Positions 35,398 through 45,133 of a DNA stretch of 64,000 bases are shown here, one piece after another. The stretch is taken from the NCBI GenBank assembly GCA_038380435.1, contig JAWZYU010000007.1:27569001-27633000 (forward strand), in the 5' to 3' direction. The first letter of the stretch is position 1. Each line of letters opens with the position of its first letter. The notes under the pieces were generated by a model, which searched no databases, was not told the origin of the DNA, and saw only the letters and a program-made list of their open reading frames with translations. Made by a program: the position numbers and the translations under genes. Source of the stretch: Ryuthela nishihirai (taxonomy: Eukaryota; Arthropoda; Arachnida; Araneae; Heptathelidae).

Positions 35398-37149
35398 TTT
35401 TTTTATTTATTTATTCAATTTATTTTGCATTTCAAACAATTTACATTTCATGCAATTTGAGTTCATACATAATAAATATGTATTAAATTTATTTCAGTTT
35501 TGCAAATTTTATAATCCATTTTTAATATATGTTTAATAACACATTTGTTGAGTAATAAAATGTAAGATAATAAAATATATGATATTCTTAAACATTCATT
35601 TGTTATTACAAGTAATATTTGGAATATCAACCATCCACAAGAATATCAAGTTTGACTGTGGAATTGCAATTTTATAAAAAAAAAGTAAAATTAAAATTTA
35701 TTTAAGTGAGAAATTTAAATTTCACATTTTATAATTACTATTGTTTTGTAAATAGTACTATATTCATCACCTTTATATATAACAGTAAATATAAATATTT
35801 TTTAATAATTTTGAAAATTTATATATTTTAATTCTGTTTTTTATTATTCCCTGCAATTTGTTAAATATTTTCGGTGCTAAATATATGCAGGGTGATTCAA
35901 AAAGAATTTAATACTTTCAAAAATTTATTACTCAATAACTAGGTTATATATGAGCATGTAGTCAAAACCAATTTGTAAAGGAACTATCACAATTATTTCT
36001 ATAATCTGGCAAATGCTCAATTGTGCCCTTGTGTCATATGGCACACATCAATCCTATAGTCTAATTCATCCCAGATCCTTTGTACCATATCACCATCGAT
36101 GGTTGAAATGGCAGCCATGATGCATTTCATTTCCTTAAGGTTTCAAGGAAGAGGTGGAACAAACACCAGGTTTTTGATGTATCCCCACAAGAAGAAGGTG
36201 TATGGTGTGAGTTGCCTAGTTACCAAGTAACAAATTTTTTAGTGTTCAATTCTTTTTAATCATTCTGTGTAATGTTTCTGGGTAATACTTTTCCTAATGT
36301 GTGGAACAATTAGATTAGTGTAATCAGTTAATCTCGTATTATGAATAGAGATTTTAGCATTTTCTGTGTAATGTTTTTTAATATATAGTAGAATGCTATA
36401 AACATGCAATTGTCTTAATTGAAGAATATGTAAATCATTATAATAAAATCGAACACAGTCATGGGTTTTCTTTTTTTTCAATGCATCTAATTATTTTGTG
36501 TAATAATAAGTGGTTTAATATGACTGTAATATGATCCTCCCCATGATATTAATCCATATTTCAAATATGATTTAATTCATGCATTATATATTTTAAAAGT
36601 GTAATATTAATGAAATTTCTAATTTAAATTAGATATAATTGCATTAATCTTTTTTTTTATCAAGTATTCAATATGGTTTTTTCAAGTTAAATGACTAAAT
36701 ATTTATAATTACCAACACTCTCAGCTGGTTAACATAAATATTCAGAATCTAGATTTATTGATTGATAGAATAATTTATTTTCAAATATATCTGGAATGTT
36801 GCATTTCAGTCTAAAGTATAAATATTTTTTTTTCTACATTTAAAAATAATCGATTTTTTTTTACAAACCACTATCTAATTTTCTTTAAATCTTCATTTAT
36901 GTCAGTTATTAAAATATCTTTATTTTTAGATGTGTATGCCAATGCTGTATCATCAGCAAATGTAATTATTTTGCCTTTTAATATCCAAATCTCAAAGGTC
37001 ATTAATAAATACACTAAAAGGGTACCTAATACTGAACATATTTTATTTTATTTTAATTTCTTTGCTGTAATAATCTATTTTTATTTTCTGAGTTCTATTT
37101 ATTAAATAAGTTTGTAGCCATTTTAGCGTATTGCCTCTAATTCCATCTT
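35398..37149 (-). mobile_element. Second LINE lineage (Jockey-superfamily type), minus strand
   Basis: The minus strand at about 37035-36925 encodes VFINDL-like then GKIITFADDTALAYTSKNKD, an RT motif with a FADD catalytic pair, not the YADD of the RTE copies. Further along are a KYIH-like region, and at 36481-36260 a tail with SIHNTRLTDYTNL then VPHIRKSITQKHY. YLAPKIFNKLQGIIKNRIK follows at about 35885-35830. The 3' end is AT-rich and closes with an AATAAATAAATAAAAAAA tail. It sits inside SINE1 and is itself split by a mariner derivative. Confidence 0.65.
35889..36272 (-). mobile_element. IS630/mariner deletion derivative
   Basis: The ends GCAGGGTGATTCAAAAAGAA (35889) and ttctttttaatcattctgtg (to about 36272) are inverted repeats. 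The minus strand between them keeps only a transposase C-terminus: LTPYTFFLWGYIKNLVFVPP, then VQRIWDELDYRIDVC. A normal element is 1.2-1.3 kb; here about 0.38 kb remains. Confidence 0.75.
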
Positions 37150-37320
37150 TTATGTACCATCTGATCGATGGCAGCCTTTATAAGCCCATTGGTTCCCTTT
37201 TTCACTGAGGGCAGAGTGGGGGTTTAGCAGAGATAAATCACAATGTTGGCACAGTTGGGACTTGAACCTGGGAGATGTAGATTACACACCTGGCATGATA
37301 CTGAATTAGCCACCACTGCC
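37150..37320 (-). mobile_element. SINE1 split copy, head half
   Basis: On the plus strand it reads accatctgatcgatggcagc, then the cattggttccctttttcactg region, then the inverse of the B and A boxes (cagttgggacttgaacctgg, gaattagccaccactgcc). With 35172-35397 it completes one SINE1 separated by about 1.75 kb. Confidence 0.72.
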
Positions 37321-37321
37321 T

Positions 37322-37500
37322 TAAGAGATTGTATGGCATATGTGATAAGTTAACATAATGATAACTCTCTATAATAACACTGAGCCATGTGTGAAAGTTG
37401 CTAAATTTATAGTGATTGGTTTAGATTTAACATTAGTACTAAAGTTGAACAATACTGTATTTTGTCTCACTTCTATTTTTGATTATCAATAATTTTATGA
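37322..37500 (+). mobile_element. RTE copy G, later RT segment, plus strand
   Basis: It contains gagattgtatggcatatgtg, aacactgagccatgtgtga and tgattggtttagatttaac, then atactgtattttgtctc. This is the RT stretch between motifs A and C. It is in the same orientation as 34315-35171 and probably the same insertion, with about 0.3 kb of element lost. Confidence 0.7.
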
Positions 37501-37510
37501 GGAATTTATT

Positions 37511-38725
37511 ACACTGAGAGGCCAAAAGTCATGGGAATAGCAGTTAAAGTAGAACTAGCATGCTGTACTCATAACCGATGTGTTGGATGTCAACTGCAGA
37601 ATGGTACTGCAGTAGCCTACAAACCCAACATTCATTTCAGAGTAGTTGTTAATTCAGCATGGCTGCATGTCGTGAGTTGTCTGACTTTGAATGTGTCTTG
37701 ATCGTCGGTGCCAGAAGGATGGGTCATGCAATATTGGAGATTGTGCAGGGATTCGGTTTTCCCAGGTCTACAGTGTCAAGAGTTTATTGTCAGTATTCTA
37801 TTGATGGCATTTCCACGCACGTAAACCAGCGAACAGGATGGCCACGTGCAATTGACGAATGGAACTCACATCAGCTGTCACAAATGGTAATGACCAACAG
37901 ATGGGCTACAGTGAATGAAATCACTGCCAATTTGAATGCGGGCCAAACACAAAACGTTTCTGAAAGGATTGTCCATTGCCACCTGCACTCCATCAGATTT
38001 GGTAGCTGAAGACCCACTTGTGTCCCATTGCTTACCCGTTGTCACAGAGCTCAACGACTGGAATGGGCCCGAAGACATGGAAATTTGACAGTAGAACAAT
38101 GGCATCGGGTAGCATGGTCCAATGAATCAAGGTTCCAGTTGTTTCGTGCTTACGAGCGCGTTAGAGTGTGGCATAGGCCTGTGGAGCCATGGACACTTCC
38201 TATCTGCAAGGTACTGTTCAGGCTGGAGGCAGCTCTGTGATGGTGTGGGGCATGTCATGTGGTCTACATTGGGATCTCTCATCCATTTGGAGCAATCGCT
38301 GACAGGTATGAGATGCGTGGACATTTTCGCAGATCACCTGCACCCCTTCATGACTCTCGAGCACCCTGATGGTGAAGGGGTATTCCAAGATAATGCAATG
38401 TGTCACCAGTCTTTGGTTGCTAGGAGGTGTATTGAGGAACACTCCATGGACTTTACCACCATGAATTGGCCCCCACAGTCCCCGATATGAAACCCTTGGA
38501 GCATGTGTGGGACACAATGGAAACAAGCTTACGATCCATGAATCCATCACCATCCAATGCAATACAATTATGGTCTACACTGCAGGATGTGTGGGCTGCC
38601 ATCCCTGTACAACAGTACCGGCAACTCGTTGACTCCATGCTCAACATGTGGCTGCACTGCTGAGGGCTCGAGTAGGGCCAACCCGTTATTAGTCACGTAT
38701 CCCATGACTTTTGATCTCTCAGTGT
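37511..38725 (+). mobile_element. Tc1-like transposon with inverted repeats
   Basis: The ends CACTGAGAGGCCAAAAGTCA (37512) and tgacttttgatctctcagtg (to 38724) form terminal inverted repeats of about 25 bases with two mismatches. The body carries one degenerate transposase. It lies directly beside the RTE copy G fragment. Confidence 0.85.
37659..38663 (+). pseudogene. Tc1-like DDE transposase pseudogene
   Basis: Tc1 transposases bind the inverted repeats and cut and paste the element at TA. The N-terminal region starts MAACRELSDFECVLIVGARR and has a helix-turn-helix (GFPRSTVSRVYCQY). After frameshifts near 38005 and 38230 come HRVAWSNESRF, VFQDNAMCHQ and then MKPLEHVWDTME. These match the three catalytic regions. 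The first Asp is replaced by Asn (WSNES), so it would be inactive even without the frameshifts. Confidence 0.85.
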
Positions 38726-38760
38726 TTAAGGGTGAGATTGGGGGTCTTAGATAGTCTAGA

Positions 38761-41147
38761 CATAGCTTCTTAAACTATGGGTCGTGACCCCATATGGGGT
38801 CGCGTAACTGAATGTGGGGGTTGCAAAAAATTGAAAATTTGGCAACAGTAAAAAGTTTATGAATGCTTAATGAATCCGAGGTGTTTCTGGCAGCGCAACT
38901 TCACTGCAGCCTTATTCTTAACACACAATATGCACACTTTGAAATGTGCATGCCATCACGCCACGCAACGTCGACGACGCTGTCAGAAACACCTCGGCTC
39001 GGATTCGAAACTATTGTATTTTATGATTAGCATTGTTTCGTCTGTACATATAAAAGTTTTCTGCTCTTATAAAAACATAATAGTTTAATTATGCAAAATA
39101 AAGACTTTTAATATTTTCCTTCCATCATTCCTTAGCATGTAAGTATCAAAATAGTATATCTTTGGATTGTATTGGATTAATGATAAGTGGCTAAATTTGG
39201 AAAGAAAAGGTAAAAATAATGATAACAATGTGGCAGAATCTTCGCTACCAGGTTGTAGTACACCTAAATTGACAAGAAAGAGAAAATATGTCGAATCATT
39301 TTTGCAATACTGTTTTATTTCTAATAATCATGATGGTGTGGATAAACCTCTTTGTTTAATTTGTAATGAAGTTTTGGCTGTGGAGAGCATGAAACCAGCC
39401 AAACTAAAATGACATCTTAATACCAAGCATGCAGGGTACTGCAAAAAAACAAAGGAATATTTTGAACGACTTGTAAAATCTTCAAATAAAGAAAAACAAT
39501 GTTTTGAGAAATTTGTTACTGTCAATGAAAAGTATTTACTTGCATCTTACGAAACTTCTTATTTAATTGCAAAAACTAAAAAGCCCTATGCGATAGGAGA
39601 AGATCTAGTGTTACCTGCTGCTATTAAAATGTCAGAAATAGTTCATGGGAAAAAGTATGGGGATGAAATTCATAAAATTTCTTTATCCAATGATACTGTT
39701 TCCAAAAGAATTTCTGAAATTTGTAAAGACCAATTCCAGCAGCTTATTACCAGGTTTAAGGGCAGCCCAAAGCTTGCAATTCAGTTAGATGAAACAACTG
39801 ATATTTCTGACATGGCACAGTTGTTATTTTATGTAAGATATGTTTATGAAGGAAGCATACATGAGGAATTATTGTTTTGTCGCCCTTTGGAAGGGCACAC
39901 AAGAGGGGAAGATAAATATCTTAAAGTCGATGAATTCTTCACAAATAAAGGTTTACAGTGGAAAAATTGCGTTGGAGTCTGCACAGACGGTGCTGGAGCA
40001 ATGATGGGCGAGAATATTTCTAGCAAAAGTTAAAGTTGGTGGCAATGAACATATCACTTTTACTCACTGCATGATCCATCAAGAGGGACTCGTAGCCAAA
40101 AGAATATCACCAGAGTTAGATGTTGTGTTTCTCGATACTATCAAAATCATTAACTTCATTAAAAGCCGTGCCCTTAGCAATCATTTGTTTTCAAACCTTT
40201 GCAAAGATATGGACTCTGATTACAAAAGCTTATTACTACATGCAGAGGTAAGGTGGCTCTGAAGAGGGCGAAGTTTAAACAGATTATTGAAAGATGAAGT
40301 TGTTATATTTTTGACTGAGCAGATATCCGATTTTGTTAATTTTTTTAATAATGACTTATGGCTTTCAAAACTGTGTTATTCATTGGATATTTTTGAAAAC
40401 ATCAATGATTTAAACATGTCACTTCAAGGAAAAAATTGTAACATATTTATGTTAAAAGACAAAATTGAAAGTTTTACTAAAAAAAGTTAACATATGAAAG
40501 AACAGGGTGGAAAATGGTTCTTTAGAAATGTTTACAGCTACAGAAGATTTTATAATTGAAAATAACCTTCCCAAATATTTAATTGTAAGAGTTATAATTC
40601 ATCATCTGAAGTGCCTGGAGAGACAGTTTCAGAAATATTTCCCTACAGAAATATTCAGTTGGGTTCATACACCATACCCAATTGAAATTAAGTTATCAAA
40701 TAGCACAGGTTTAAATCCTGAGTTTTCTAAAAAAAAAAACGATGAATTTTGGCTTGGGATTAGGACAGAATTTCAAACAATTTCTGAAATGGTCCTAAAC
40801 ATACTTCTCCTATTTTGTACTACGTATTTATGCAAAATGGCGTTCTCAGCATTGACGATTATAAAATCAAAATATCGATCAACTCTGAAAAACTTTGAAG
40901 ATGCTCTACATCCTGCAGGGTCAAATATTCAGCCAAGATTTAATTCGTTATGTAAAAAATAACCAAGCACATCCATATCATTAGCATGCCAATTTGCTTT
41001 CATCTTTAATAAATGATAAAATTATATGTATACCAAAGAATTGTTTTAAAATAAATTTCTTCATGTTTTATATATCTATATACCCGGGTCGCTAAACATT
41101 TCTCGGGCGAAAAGGGGTTGCGAGTGGAAAAAGTTTAAGAAGCCCTG
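38761..41147 (+). mobile_element. hAT transposon of the ZBED5/SCAND3 kind
   Basis: The ends CATAGCTTCTTAAACTATGG (38761) and aaaagtttaagaagccctg (to 41147) are inverted repeats, with GGGGTCGCG/ggggttgcgag subterminal matches. GTCTAGA occurs on both sides (38754-38760 and 41148-41154), close to the 8-bp duplication of hAT elements. Confidence 0.85.
39230..40962 (+). pseudogene. hAT transposase pseudogene with BED finger
   Basis: The product would be a BED zinc-finger hAT transposase. A BED finger is visible as PLCLICNEVL followed, after a TGA at 39411, by HLNTKH. The RNase H-like core has KLAIQLDETTDISDMAQLLF, VGVCTDGAGAMMG and then FTHCMIHQEGL after a frameshift near 40020. Further stops occur at 40260 and 40488. 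The C-terminal dimerisation region is present as TTYLCKMAFSALTIIKSKYR then STLKNFEDALHPAG. Length and order fit the ZBED5-like group. At least four disruptions make it inactive. Confidence 0.88.
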
Positions 41148-41156
41148 GTCTAGAGC

Positions 41157-41424
41157 AGGAGTCACACTCAAATCATATAGGGCCCAAATCAATTATTTCT
41201 CAATATGTGGCAGTCTGTATTTTATACAATAATAGGTAAACTAGCTTTAATTTTTTTTATTATTATTTAAATGTTACATACTTTAAATACTAAAGCATAA
41301 ATTTAATTTATAGTGGTTTCATTTTCGATTGAATGCGACCATATTCTCCATATTTGCATGAAAGCATCACAGTTGAACCAAGTTAGTAAGCCACAATTTG
41401 CTACCATGAATATGATTGAACATA
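41157..41424 (+). mobile_element. hAT-like end, fragment
   Basis: CAGGAGTCACACTCAAATCA then tatagggccc has the form of a hAT/MITE tip and begins a few bases after the ZBED5-type element. A matching far end is not visible; a Tc1-like element inserts at 41425. Confidence 0.4.
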
Positions 41425-42530
41425 CACTGAAAGGACAATTTATTATGCACACCCACCTAATAACATGTGGATTCACCTTTTGCCCTCACAACAGCAGCAA
41501 CATATGGTGGCATGGACTCAACCAAGTGTTGGAAACATTCAGATGGTATTGCAGTCCAGGATTCCAGGACAACCATTCATAAAGCACTGAGAATTTCTGG
41601 TGGTGGATTTCAGGCTTGAATGCACCGCTCCACTTCATCTGATAGATGCTCAATAAGGTTAAAATCCAGAGGGTGAGAAGGCCATTCGAGGGTTGTGAAC
41701 TCATTAGAATACTCCTTCAACCATTCCTTCACCAAACCGAAGCAATGAGACTGGGCATTGTGTTGTTGAAAAAAGGCATCCTGTTGTGGGAAATGGATAG
41801 CCATAAACGGGTGTAGGTAATCAGTGAGTACATCAACATAGTCTTGTGTGGTGATGGAGGTCTCAATAGGTACACGAGGTCCCAAGGTGGCCCACATAAA
41901 CATGCTCAGAACATTACAGTCCCTCCACCAGCCTGTAATACCCCAACTTGACCCATTGGGGTGGTATTCTGTGGTAACATGCAGCCTCCCATTGATTTGT
42001 TGTAGTTGGGACCTCAATTCATCAGACCAAGCTACCCATTTTCAGTTTTTCATGGTCCATTGACAATGTTCCTTCATCCACTGCAGCCTCATAGCCCAGT
42101 GAGTTGCTGTGAACAAGGGTAATCAATGTGGGTGTCAGCTGCCCTGTCATTAAATGCCAAAGTATCATCTCTGCTATGGCTCTCTGTTATTACATGGGAA
42201 AGGCCATACTCACCTTGATCATCAGTGGCCTGGTGACTGCAGGTTTTGATGTAGTCATGGTATACATGTGCCATCACATGCAGAAATCTGAGATGTTCTG
42301 CAGTCCCTGATATGGACACCCCATCTTTCTCACACTGATTATGTGCCCTGTGATCAAATTTGCTCAGGTTGCCATGTTTACCCATCATAGTGGTTGCAGT
42401 ATGTTATATGGCAAATAGGTATCTGACCTATTTATAGCCCTCAAGGGGTTTTGACTAGCTGCATTATCATGGCAGAATAGGGCAGTTTGTGCATGGGTGC
42501 AGTGTGGTATAATAAATTGTGCTTTCAGTG
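41425..42530 (-). mobile_element. Tc1-like transposon, minus-strand coding
   Basis: TA, then CACTGAAAGGACAATTTATT (41425), and aataaattgtgctttcagtg (to 42530), then TA: inverted repeats with one mismatch and TA duplications. The minus-strand coding is broken. 42388-42089 begins MMGKHGNLSKFDH. 42017-41610 has SIETS-type strand, then FQQHNAQSHC and PLDFNLIEHLSDEVERC. The second catalytic Asp is His (QQHNA), so it is dead. Confidence 0.85.
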
Positions 42531-42576
42531 TATTGTATGTAGGTCACCCAAAATGACTTGGAGGGCACATGTTTAA

Positions 42577-43045
42577 CCTTCCACTGTCCAGGTTGATTAA
42601 ACACGTTCATAGAATCTGTTTTGAGAGACCTAAGTCATCTATGCGTGTTTTTAGTACAATATATAAACTACAATTTTTTTAAAAATAGAAATTTCTGTTA
42701 AAAACCTTTTTTACATATATCTTTTAAAAATACATAATTCAATTTTGAAAAAGAATTTTTTTTTTTGCTTTTTTCATTTAATACATATTTTATTAAGCTA
42801 GGATATAAAAAATTTGTTAAAGCCATCTGATTGCCATTTCTTAGACCCAATATATGGGATTGCCAATTTGTTTGTTAATACTACTCTCTGCTGAAGAAAC
42901 CCCCTGAATTAAGCTCACAAGTTTAATCTGAACTATTATCAATAAATTTTTCTTTAAAATTTCAAAAATCTCCCAGAAACTAACAAAAAAACTGCTATTT
43001 TTAGTAATGGAAGATTTTGGAAGTAATTGTGAAGTATGTAATGCC
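42577..43045 (-). mobile_element. piggyBac-like element, inverted, internally deleted
   Basis: TTAA (42573-42576) followed by CCTTCCACTGTCC is the inverse of the right tip of the 25792-28088 element. 42790-43040 is the inverse of about 27600-27870 of that element: gccatctgattgccatttct, gctcacaagtttaatctgaa, ttgaagtaattgtgaa-like. The rest of the element is missing. Confidence 0.6.
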
Positions 43046-43078
43046 AACCTTTTTTTAGCAAATGATGTTAGTAAGATT

Positions 43079-43094
43079 AACTCATTCATTAGAG
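43079..43094. repeat. Left target-site duplication
   Basis: AACTCATTCATTAGAG is repeated exactly at 43463-43478 around the SINE1. Confidence 0.9.
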
Positions 43095-43462
43095 GGGCGA
43101 GGTAGCCCAGTTGGTAATGCACCAGGCTCGTAATCTGTAGTTCTCAGTTTGAGTCCCAGCTGAGCCAGCATTGAGATTTATCTCTGTATTATTCACCACC
43201 CTGCCCTCGGTCAGTAGGAGACAGTGATGAGCTTGAAAAGGCTGCCATCTATTGGATGGGACTTTAAGCCATGGTTGCATTTGTGGGAGATCCATACTCT
43301 GTGCACGTTAAAGAACATGCTGGATGGCCTTGGTTGGAGGCTATCATCTGTTTCCTAAGCTGTCCAGTGGATCCCCTCTCCCCAACCTCTGAACCCTTGG
43401 GGTCTTTGTGACCTGGCCATTTAGACCATTGTGTGCAAAAAAGTGTCACTCAGAGGTAAAAC
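43095..43462 (+). mobile_element. SINE1, full-length copy
   Basis: It has a head (gtagcccagttggtaatgc), a B box (agtttgagtcccagctg), a core (gatccatactctgtgcacg, ttaaagaacatgctgg) and a 3' region ending cagaggtaaaac. Perfect 16-bp target duplications flank it. Confidence 0.9.
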
Positions 43463-43564
43463 AACTCATTCATTAGAGCTGCTAATTAGACTGATTATAA
43501 GGTTGGTTTGGTGATAATAGAAAACTATATGGAAATGGATTGGCAGGTGGTGCTTCAGTTATTA

Positions 43565-44867
43565 GGTGGATCATAAAGTAATGTTACAAGGTCTATATAT
43601 CACAAAGGAAATCCCAAGGACATTGGAGAGCATAAATATATATTACAGTGCACCTGATTGGCAATATTGCAAGGTTTACAGACACATGCATATAGGAGTA
43701 AAGATATGGCAGTTCAAAATGACTGCAAGGTTACAAAGGTGTTCTCATAAAGAAATTTGAGCAGTTATTTGTTTTCTGTAGGCGAGGAAAGTTTGTGCAG
43801 CTGAAATCCACTAACAACTTATTAAAGTGTATGGGGAAAATGTGAAGTCATGTCACCAAATGGTGTCTGAGGTTTTTGGCAGACAGGTATACTGTATGAG
43901 AGGACAATAGCAGTGGGCCTCCCAGCAGCTCCACAATGGAACTGAATGCAACATGCATTGAGGAGATCATTCAACAGGATTGATGTGTCACTTTGTGGCA
44001 CATTGCATCTGAACTGGGCCTGTCCTATGCTTCATCCAGTGTACTGTTATGGAAGAGTTACAGTACCATAAGGTGTTTGCAAGATGAGTTCCATATACAG
44101 TAATGGAGGACAACAAGGCACAATGAATGGCAGCCAGTCTCACATTGCTGCAACGTTATGCAACAGAGGGAACAACTTTCTTCATTGAGTGGTGACAAAA
44201 CATGGGTCTACCATTACATGCCAAGCAGTAAGCTATGTTGATGGAATGGAAACACCAAACATCACCAACCTGAAAAAAGTGCAAAGTGACACCTTCTGCT
44301 GGAAAAGTGTTGACTACAGTTTTTTGGAATGTCTGTGGTGTGTTGTTGATGGAATTCACCGAACATGGACCCACATAAACAGCTGAACGATACCTGTGAT
44401 ACACTGAAACTCTTATGAGAGGCCATTAGGAGGAACTGCCCTGGTCCCCTTACCATGGCATGTTCTCATTCATGAGCAGCCACCCACACGCAGCAAACAG
44501 AACTTGGGACTTGCTGTGATAGTTTCAGTGGGAGGTTCATGGTCATCCCACATATAGTCCCGATATGGCTTCATGTGATTTTCACCTCTTTCCACACTTG
44601 AAAGATCATTTGAGAGGATGTCATCTCACATCAGATGAAGAGGTGCAATATGTTATCACTGCATGCTTCTGGTGATTCAAGGACAGGATTTTTATGCTGA
44701 CGGAAGGATAAGGTTATTACACGTAGCAACAATTGTTTGAATATTTGTGGTGATTATGTTGAAAAATAGTGTACTGGTTGAAATTTCACTTTGCATAGTT
44801 GGTTGTGTACATTAAAGATATTGGGTGTGACATATCGACCTTTGTAACTTTACTTTCTGATCCACCC
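43565..44867 (+). mobile_element. mariner-type transposon, degenerate
   Basis: The ends GGTGGATCATAAAGTAATGT (43565) and actttactttctgatccacc (to about 44866) are inverted repeats. Several frames of the plus strand keep mariner landmarks. GDKTWVYHYMPSSK (44190-44230) is the first catalytic region. A TSFHLFPHLKDHL-like stretch (44560-44620) follows YSPDMASCD, the third Asp region of a DD34D element. There are many stops, so no active enzyme. Confidence 0.8.
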
Positions 44868-45120
44868 ATGTATTTTGAATGGTTATACCTGCCAATTCTT
44901 CTGATTTACCTAGTAGGAGACTCCCATTTTTTTTTTATCTATTCTCCTAGTTAAAACTATTTTTCTCACAATTTTCAAGTTAGCACTGTTCCAGCTGCCT
45001 TTTTTTGCCATTTTTTTTCAGTAATACTAATTTTGGTGTTATTTACATTAACACTATGGAAAATAATGAAAATGAAGAATGTTAAGCTATATGTATAGTA
45101 TAAGGTCATTACAACAAGGT

Positions 45121-45133
45121 TTAAAGAGATCAT
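45121..45133. repeat. Target-site duplication at the 3' side of RTE copy C
   Basis: TTAAAGAGATCAT is repeated at 48729-48741, showing that both ends of copy C are original insertion ends. Confidence 0.85.
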
